Source: Mycobacteriales bacterium
GTDB taxonomy: Bacteria; Actinomycetota; Actinomycetes; DATLTS01
Reading direction: 5' to 3'
Assembly (NCBI GenBank): GCA_035533475.1
Contig: DATLTS010000018.1
Location: 62,001 to 126,000, forward strand
Length of the DNA: 64,000 bases
In this document: one piece after another, positions 58,763-64,000 of the stretch
How positions within the stretch are numbered: position 1 is the stretch's first letter
How the letters are laid out: the number at the start of each line of letters is the position of its first letter
The notes under the pieces: generated by a model
Told to the model about the DNA's origin: nothing
What the model saw: the letters and a program-made list of their open reading frames with translations, nothing else
Database searches by the model: none
Program-made: the position numbers and the translations under genes

Positions 58763-60021
58763 CGCCGATCATCCGAACCGCCGCCCGCATCCTGATCATC
58801 GACGACGAACCGGCCAACGTCACCCTGCTCGAACGGATCCTGCACCGCGAGGGGTACACCCGGCTGGAATCGACCTCCGACTCCCGGCAAGCGGCCGAGC
58901 TGTACGACACGTTCTCCCCGGACCTGGTCCTCCTGGACCTCCAGATGCCGTACCTCGACGGGTTCGCGGTCGTCGCGGCGTTCAAGACCGCAACCGCGGT
59001 CGACGGCTACGTCCCGATCCTGGTGCTCACCTCGGACATCACCACCGACGCCCGCGACCGGGCGCTGCAAGCGGGTGCGAACGACTTTCTGACCAAACCT
59101 TTCGACCGCACGGAGGTCCTGCTCCGGATCGCCAACCTGCTCGAGACCAGATTCCTGCACCAACGGCTGAGCTACCACAACCGCGCACTCCAAGACGAAC
59201 TCCGCGAGCAGGCCGAATCGCGGCGGCGGGCGGTGGCGGAACATCAGGAGCGACGCCGACGGATCCAATCGGTGCTCGACCGCTCCGCGGTTCACATGGT
59301 GTTCCAACCGATCGCGCACCTGCGCAGCGGCGAGGTCGTCGGAGCGGAAGCTCTCGCCCGGTTCCCCAGCGAACCGCCGCGCGCCCCGGACCTATGGTTC
59401 GCCGAGGCGGCCAGCGTCGGCCTCGGCGTCGAACTCGAGCTCGCCGCGATCCGCTCCGCCGTCACCGAGCTCGATCGGCTCCCCCCCGGCACCTACCTTT
59501 CGGTCAACGCCTCACCCGCGGCGCTGCTCTCCGGCGCGATCCACCCCGTCCTGGCCGGCCAGCCCGGAGATCGGCTCGTCCTCGAACTCACCGAACACGC
59601 CCCGGTCGACGACTATGCGGCGATCATCCAGGCGATGGGCCCGCTGCGCGAGCGGGGGATCCGGCTCGCCATCGATGACACCGGGGCCGGTTTCGCCAGC
59701 CTCGAACATGTCCTGCGGCTTCGTCCGGAGATCGTCAAACTCGACATCGCCCTCACCCGCGGGATCGACACCGACCCGGTGCGCCGGGCACTCGCCGCCG
59801 CCCTGCTCACCTTCACCGCCGAGATCGACGCCACCATCGTCGCCGAAGGCGTCGAAACCGCAACCGAGCTGGACGCCCTGCGGAACTTGCAGGTCAACTA
59901 CGGGCAGGGCTTTCACCTCAGCCGCCCCGGACCCCTGCCGTTGACCCGGAACCTCGCGCACATCGCCGTCGACACCCGAACGGCCGACCGACCCTGGCAC
60001 CGCCGAACGTCCTCCGGGTAA
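58759..60021 (+). CDS. Response regulator with EAL phosphodiesterase domain
   Basis: A 420-residue protein: receiver domain (IIDDEPANVTLL, LLDLQMPYLDG with the phospho-Asp, TKPF) and a coiled linker to an EAL domain (FQPIAHLRSGEVVGAEALARF). The catalytic residues are present: EAL at 197-199, then SVNASP, ELTEHA, DDTGAGFAS, KLDIAL, AEGVET, and GQGF. So it should hydrolyse cyclic-di-GMP to pGpG, under control of the kinase just upstream. Followed by a perfect stem-loop at 60023-60042. Confidence 0.94.
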   Translation: MTPIIRTAARILIIDDEPANVTLLERILHREGYTRLESTSDSRQAAELYDTFSPDLVLLDLQMPYLDGFAVVAAFKTATAVDGYVPILVLTSDITTDARDRALQAGANDFLTKPFDRTEVLLRIANLLETRFLHQRLSYHNRALQDELREQAESRRRAVAEHQERRRRIQSVLDRSAVHMVFQPIAHLRSGEVVGAEALARFPSEPPRAPDLWFAEAASVGLGVELELAAIRSAVTELDRLPPGTYLSVNASPAALLSGAIHPVLAGQPGDRLVLELTEHAPVDDYAAIIQAMGPLRERGIRLAIDDTGAGFASLEHVLRLRPEIVKLDIALTRGIDTDPVRRALAAALLTFTAEIDATIVAEGVETATELDALRNLQVNYGQGFHLSRPGPLPLTRNLAHIAVDTRTADRPWHRRTSSG

Positions 60022-60022
60022 C

Positions 60023-60042
60023 CGCGGTCGTGCCCGACCGCG
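60023..60042 (+). terminator. Stem-loop after the kinase/EAL operon
   Basis: CGCGGTCG-TGCC-CGACCGCG, an 8-bp perfect stem with a 4-nt loop, starting two bases after the EAL stop codon. No T-run follows, so it may be Rho-assisted or stabilise the 3' end. Confidence 0.5.
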
Positions 60043-60123
60043 ACGAGGCGTGAAACAGCCGCGATCCGGGTATAGACGAGTCAGTACCGACCGGAGAGGT
60101 CGGACACGACTGGGAGGCTCGCA

Positions 60124-60363
60124 ATGGGTATCGGCATCGGCATCTTCCTGCTCGCGGTCGGGGCGGTGCTCACGTTCGCCGTGCACACCACGGTGTCCGG
60201 GATCAGCATCTCGACGGTCGGGGTCATCCTCATGATCGTCGGCGCGCTCGGCCTGGTCATCGACATGGCAATCTTCATGCCGCGCCGGCGGGTGGGGACG
60301 GCGGTCGCGGCCGACCCGTACACCACCGAGCGCACGGTTGTCCGGGACCGCGAAGTCATCTGA
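60124..60363 (+). CDS. Small DUF6458-type membrane protein
   Basis: 79 residues: MGIGIGIFLLAVGAVLTFAV, a second helix with STVGVILMIVGALGLVIDMA, and a cytoplasmic tail TTERTVVRDREV. The GIGIF start, two-helix body and charged tail match a common small actinobacterial family with no known function. A weak GGGTAT stress-type -10 lies about 50 nt upstream. Followed directly by a 40-bp palindrome. Confidence 0.85.
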   Translation: MGIGIGIFLLAVGAVLTFAVHTTVSGISISTVGVILMIVGALGLVIDMAIFMPRRRVGTAVAADPYTTERTVVRDREVI

Positions 60364-60370
60364 GCCATGC

Positions 60371-60410
60371 ACCACTAAGGCCGGTGCCGTACGGCACCGG
60401 CCTTAGTGGT
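60371..60410. terminator. Perfect 40-bp palindrome
   Basis: ACCACTAAGGCCGGTGCCGT followed at once by its own reverse complement, with no spacer. In RNA it would form a 18-19 bp stem-loop on either strand, 7 nt after the DUF6458 stop and 102 nt before the next gene. It has no T-run. Most likely a bidirectional terminator. Confidence 0.75.
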
Positions 60411-60512
60411 GTCCGGACCCCGATAGGGAGTCCGATTTGTCGGGCTGTTTGCGATCAGCGGACCCCGGGCCGGGTATGACCAGGGCGAGGGCGTTAGCGA
60501 GAGGAGGCCCAG

Positions 60513-61064
60513 GTGTGCCACCACCGGGCACTCGAGCTCCCCCCGCGCCCGGAGTCCGCTGCCCGCGCCCGGCAGTTCGTCGCCCGGGCCTGCGCCGACT
60601 GGGGGCAGACCCAAGCGTCCGACGCGGCGGTCGTCGCCGTCTCCGAACTCGTGACCAATGCGGTGCTGTACGCCCGGACGGACTGCCGCGTCACGGTCAG
60701 CCAGGTGGGCGAGATACTCGAGGTCGCGGTCGCCGACCGGGGGCCGGGCCGGCCCGACCCGAGACCCGGCCGGCTGGACCTGCTGGGCGATATCGACAGC
60801 AGCCTGCGCGCGGCGGCGGCCGACCCCCCGGACGACCGGGATCCGGGGTCGCACGTCGGGGCATCCGGGCCGATCACCGGCGGCCGCGGGCTCCTGGTGG
60901 TCGAGGAGCTCACCGACAGCTGGGGGGTCTCCCGCCAGGACAACATGAAGAGCGTCTGGTTCACCGTCGCGGCGCAGGCCCCGGGCGACTGTCGCTGCGG
61001 GCAGGGTGCCGACGCGCCGCCCGGCGAGCTGCTGCCCTCCGGGCACCGCGTGGTGGACCCGTAA
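60513..61064 (+). CDS. RsbW-like HATPase (anti-sigma/serine kinase)
   Basis: A 183-residue ATPase of the RsbW/SpoIIAB-like group: ARARQFVARACADWGQTQASDAAVVA, N-box VSELVTNAVLYARTDCRV, DRGPGRPDP and GGRGLLVVEELTDSWGVSR (G-box). It would phosphorylate an anti-sigma antagonist or bind a sigma factor. No partner STAS gene is adjacent. A GGGTAT element (60472-60477) lies 36 nt upstream but its -35 spacing is too long to call. GTG 60513. The C-terminus has a CRCGQG tail. Confidence 0.85.
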   Translation: MCHHRALELPPRPESAARARQFVARACADWGQTQASDAAVVAVSELVTNAVLYARTDCRVTVSQVGEILEVAVADRGPGRPDPRPGRLDLLGDIDSSLRAAAADPPDDRDPGSHVGASGPITGGRGLLVVEELTDSWGVSRQDNMKSVWFTVAAQAPGDCRCGQGADAPPGELLPSGHRVVDP

Positions 61065-61133
61065 CCGAGCCCCGGTTCAGCTTCACTTCATCTGCCCGGG
61101 TCAGTCTGGTCGGGACGGACCGTGGAGGAACCG

Positions 61134-62384
61134 ATGAACCCGACGAATGACGATCTGCCCGGCTGGCTGACCAGCGAGGGCCTGCCCGCTGCGGCGGCCG
61201 AGCCCACCGGCTGGCCGGACCAACCGGATCCGGCGCCCGTGACCCCCGAACCGACCCGCGGCTCACCGCGGCGCGGGCTGCGCCTGGTCGCCCTGGTGGC
61301 CGTCGGGGCGCTGGTCGGCGGGGCGGCCGGTGTCGCCATCGGGGCGAGCCTCGCCAACCCGCAGACCGTCGTCCAGGTGGGCAGCTCGACCGGCGCGATC
61401 GTCTCGCCGGCGAGCAACCCGACCTCGTTCGCCGCGGTCGCGGCGCACGTGCTGCCGTCGGTGGTCTCGATCACGGTCACCGGAGACAACCAGCAGGACA
61501 CCGGCTCGGGCGTCATCCTGCGCGCCGACGGATACATTCTCACCAACAACCACGTGGTGGCCGCCGACGAGGACAACAGCGGATCGGTGAACGTCACGTT
61601 CAACGACGGCTCGACCGCACCCGCGACCATCGTCGGCTACGACGCCGCCTACGACCTCGCCGTCATCAAGGTCGCCCGGACCGGTCTCGACGCCGCCACC
61701 CTGGGCAACTCGTCCACGGTGCGCGTCGGCGACCCGGTCCTCGCCGTGGGGTCTCCGCTCGGGCTGTCCGGGACCGTGACGTCCGGCATCATCTCCGCGC
61801 TTAACCGGCCGGTGCAGACCTCGCAGTCCGCGAGCCCGTTCGGCGGCCAGGGCGGCGGCCAGGGCGGCGCGACCGCGACCGTCATCAACGCGATCCAGAC
61901 CGACGCGCCGATCAACCCGGGGAACTCCGGCGGGCCGCTGGTCGACATGGCCGGCCAGGTCATCGGGATCAACTCGGCGATCGCCACGGTCAACGGCGGC
62001 GTCACGGGCCAGTCCGGCAACATCGGGCTCGGCTTCTCGATCCCGATCGACCAGGCCCGCACCACCGCCGCCCAGCTCATCGCCACCGGGCATGCCAGCC
62101 ACCCGATCCTGGGTGTGTCGGTGACCGACGCCACGGACAACAGCGGGCTGACCCAGGTGCTCGTGCAGGCGGTCACCCCCGGCGGCCCCGCGGCGAGCGC
62201 AGGGATCCGGACCGGGGACCTCATCGTGCGACTCGACGGACACCCGGTCGCCGACTCCGATGCGCTGATCGCCACGATCCGCAGCGACGCACCGGGCCAG
62301 AATGTGTCCGTGACCGTCATCCGGGGTGGAACCCAGCGCACCTTCACGGTTCGCCTCGGCAACTCGGCGTCGAGCCAGGGCTGA
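61134..62384 (+). CDS. HtrA/PepD-like membrane-anchored serine protease with PDZ
   Basis: A 416-residue protease with a Pro-rich cytoplasmic N-terminus, one membrane helix ([19 protein letters not shown]), a trypsin-like domain with catalytic triad His140 (TNNHVV), Asp174 (AYDLAVIKV) and Ser265 (NPGNSGGPL), and a C-terminal PDZ ([27 protein letters not shown]). A glycine-glutamine loop (GGQGGGQGG) sits near residue 240. It acts outside the membrane on misfolded envelope proteins. ATG 61134 has GGAGG 6 nt upstream. Next to MprAB-like genes as pepD is in mycobacteria. Confidence 0.94.
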   Translation: MNPTNDDLPGWLTSEGLPAAAAEPTGWPDQPDPAPVTPEPTRGSPRRGLRLVALVAVGALVGGAAGVAIGASLANPQTVVQVGSSTGAIVSPASNPTSFAAVAAHVLPSVVSITVTGDNQQDTGSGVILRADGYILTNNHVVAADEDNSGSVNVTFNDGSTAPATIVGYDAAYDLAVIKVARTGLDAATLGNSSTVRVGDPVLAVGSPLGLSGTVTSGIISALNRPVQTSQSASPFGGQGGGQGGATATVINAIQTDAPINPGNSGGPLVDMAGQVIGINSAIATVNGGVTGQSGNIGLGFSIPIDQARTTAAQLIATGHASHPILGVSVTDATDNSGLTQVLVQAVTPGGPAASAGIRTGDLIVRLDGHPVADSDALIATIRSDAPGQNVSVTVIRGGTQRTFTVRLGNSASSQG

Positions 62385-62392
62385 ACCCGACC

Positions 62393-63106
62393 ATGGGTTC
62401 CGGGCCCGAGGCCGGGGGAGCCTCGGCGCTCGTTGTAGATGATGATCCGGCGCTGCGGGCGGCGCTGACCCGAGCGCTCCAGCTCGACGGCTACGTGGTT
62501 TTCACGGCGGGGAACGGGTCCAAGGCCCTCGATCTCGTCGCGGAAACGCCACCGGACGTTCTCGTCCTGGACCTGATGATGCCCTTCGTCGGCGGTCTGG
62601 AGGTCTGCCGGCGGATGCGGGCGGCCGGCGACCGGACACCGATCCTGGTGCTCACCGCGCGCGACCAGGTCAGTGACCGGGTGGAGGGCCTGGACGCCGG
62701 CGCCGACGACTACCTGGTCAAGCCATTCGCCCTGGAGGAACTGCTCGCCCGGTTGCGCGCGCTGCTGCGCCGGGCCAAAGACCCTCCCGTGGGCGAACCG
62801 GGTGAGGTGCTCAGCTACAGCGACCTCACCATCGACTCGGCCTCGCGGAGCCTGCGTCGGGGGGAGCGCGAGGTGGATCTCACCCGCACCGAGTACGCGC
62901 TCCTCGACCTGTTGCTGCGCAACGCCGGCCGGGTGCTGACCCGGGAGGTCATCATGGACCGGGTCTGGGGCTACGAGCTCGAGCCAGCCTCGAACTCGCT
63001 GGAGGTGTTCATCGGATACCTGCGGCGCAAGACCGAGGCCGGCGGCGAGCCACGGCTCATCCACACGGTGCGCGGCATCGGCTACCAGCTGCGCGAACGG
63101 CCGTGA
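62393..63106 (+). CDS. OmpR-family response regulator (MprA-like)
   Basis: A 237-residue regulator: receiver with VVDDDP (residues 14-19), phospho-acceptor Asp60 in VLDLMMP, Thr in [23 protein letters not shown], and a winged helix ([48 protein letters not shown]). Nine nt after the HtrA stop and coupled by 4 nt to the kinase gene. The MprAB-PepD cell-envelope stress module of mycobacteria is the closest comparison. Confidence 0.95.
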   Translation: MGSGPEAGGASALVVDDDPALRAALTRALQLDGYVVFTAGNGSKALDLVAETPPDVLVLDLMMPFVGGLEVCRRMRAAGDRTPILVLTARDQVSDRVEGLDAGADDYLVKPFALEELLARLRALLRRAKDPPVGEPGEVLSYSDLTIDSASRSLRRGEREVDLTRTEYALLDLLLRNAGRVLTREVIMDRVWGYELEPASNSLEVFIGYLRRKTEAGGEPRLIHTVRGIGYQLRERP

Positions 63107-64000
63107 ATCTGTTTCGCCCGTCGCGGTCCTGGCTGGCGGAGGCGCGGGGGTGGGGGCGCGAGCGGCCGCTGCGCTGGCGGCTGGTCGGGACCGTCGGGCT
63201 CGCCGTCCTCCTCGCGGTGAGTGCCGCGGTGGGCATCTCCTACTTCGCCGTCCGGCACGAACTGATCGGCCAGATCGACAGCCAGTTGCAAACCGCGGCG
63301 ACCGGTGCGCACCTCGACCCGCTGGGCCACCTGCGGATCGACACCCAGGCGTTCGGGCAGACCCGGGGCTGGATACAGCTCGTCTCGGCCGATGGGCAGA
63401 CCCAGCAGCCGCTCGGCCAGGCGGTCATCCTGCCGGTGAGTGCGAGCGACGCGGCGATCGCGTCGGATCGCCGGCGTGACGCCAGCTTCGAAAACGGCCG
63501 GATCGCCGGCACCCGGGTGCGGATCCTCACCACCCAGCTGTCCCTCAATGGCCAGGTGGTCCCCGACGTCGCCGTCCAGGTGGCCCTGCCGACCGGCTCG
63601 ATGGAGGGGCAGCTGCATCGACTGGCCCTGGCGTTCTTCGGGCTGGGGCTAGCCGCGGTCGCGCTCTCCTCCGGGCTGGCCGGGCTGCTGTCCCGGCGGG
63701 CGCTGTCCCCGGTCGGCAAGCTCACCGAAACGGCGGAGGAGATCGCCGCGACCCGCAGCCTGACGACCCGGATCAGCGAGACCCGCGACGACGAGTTGGG
63801 GCGGCTGGCCACGAGCTTCAACAAGATGCTCGACGCGCTGGCCCATTCGGTCACCGCGCAGCGGCAACTGGTCGCCGACGCCTCGCACGAGCTGCGCACG
63901 CCGCTGGCCAGCTTGCGGACCAACGTCGAGGTCCTGCGCCGGGTCGACGAGCTCTCCACGGTCGAGCGCGAGGAGGTGCTGGGCGGGATCGTCGGGCAGC
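63103..64000 (+). CDS. Sensor histidine kinase (MprB-like), 3' end cut by window
   Basis: The first 299 residues are present. Two membrane helices ([20 protein letters not shown] and [21 protein letters not shown]) flank a ~130-residue extracytoplasmic sensor; a HAMP linker ([20 protein letters not shown]) leads to the HisKA box [15 protein letters not shown] with His262. The ATP-binding domain is off the end. GTG 63103 overlaps the regulator stop by 4 nt (GTGA). Envelope stress sensing is inferred from its HtrA neighbour. Confidence 0.95.
   Translation, partial: MNLFRPSRSWLAEARGWGRERPLRWRLVGTVGLAVLLAVSAAVGISYFAVRHELIGQIDSQLQTAATGAHLDPLGHLRIDTQAFGQTRGWIQLVSADGQTQQPLGQAVILPVSASDAAIASDRRRDASFENGRIAGTRVRILTTQLSLNGQVVPDVAVQVALPTGSMEGQLHRLALAFFGLGLAAVALSSGLAGLLSRRALSPVGKLTETAEEIAATRSLTTRISETRDDELGRLATSFNKMLDALAHSVTAQRQLVADASHELRTPLASLRTNVEVLRRVDELSTVEREEVLGGIVGQ

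Noticed and set aside
60472-60477. GGGTAT as a SigB/SigF promoter for the RsbW-like gene
   Set aside because: The only GTTTG upstream is 20 nt away, outside the accepted 14-17 nt spacing.

Overview
The window is a 64 kb piece of a high-GC actinobacterial chromosome. Evidence for this: GTG starts and 1-4 nt gene overlaps are common; there is a perfect actinobacterial SOS box (TCGAAC-N4-GTTCGA) on a 13E12-type HNH gene; and there are a CYP142-like P450, a wax-ester/diacylglycerol acyltransferase, an F420-type (Ddn-like) reductase, ppk1 close to a mutT1-type gene, and an HtrA/MprAB-like locus. I cannot name the genus. No rRNA, tRNA, CRISPR, insertion sequence, integrase or relaxase was seen.

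Layout. 1-3.2 kb: fadD-like and hydrolase operon facing a TetR regulator, with two matching AACG-NN-CGTT palindromes between them. 3.2-9.5 kb: DMT exporter, SOS-controlled HNH protein, short-form proS, a MprF-like DUF2156 protein and a frameshifted hydrolase. 9.6-16.4 kb: GNAT, phospholipase-D-like protein, a SixA-like phosphatase with an apparent CTG start, the CYP142-like P450, and a secreted CocE/S15 hydrolase. 16.4-23.8 kb: DEAD-box helicase with a hairpin-rich leader, a sulfotransferase/F420/NAD(P)-binding operon, a sortase-anchored (LPETG) propeller-like protein, TfoX-N, and WS/DGAT.

23.8-32.5 kb is the most distinctive region: ten minus-strand genes, tightly overlapping, that encode a stripped-down type IV secretion machine (VirB6-, VirB2-, PrgI/VirB3-, VirB4-, VirB1- and VirD4-like, plus a replication-relaxation protein), running straight into a response regulator, a histidine kinase and a small single-pass protein. 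There is no relaxase or integrase in the window.

32.6-41.1 kb: UPF0016 exporter, lipoprotein amidase, Nramp-related transporter, a MEDS/HATPase regulator behind a SigB/SigF-type promoter, a fatty-acid hydroxylase, and an ECF sigma factor with a DUF4349 partner. 41.1-43.4 kb is a decay zone: a frameshifted membrane gene, and remnants of a uridine kinase, a DegT-type aminotransferase and a nucleotide-sugar epimerase. 43.4-50.5 kb: GGDEF protein, SDR, and the polyphosphate operon ppk1-CYTH/CHAD-mutT1. 50.5-64 kb: membrane and redox genes, rmlA, a hybrid kinase plus REC-EAL pair (cyclic-di-GMP hydrolysis), an RsbW-like kinase, and HtrA with an MprAB-like two-component system cut by the window end.

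Several genes carry a (T/C)A-N3-T-like hexamer 6-8 nt before the start codon and no Shine-Dalgarno, which suggests leaderless transcription is common here.
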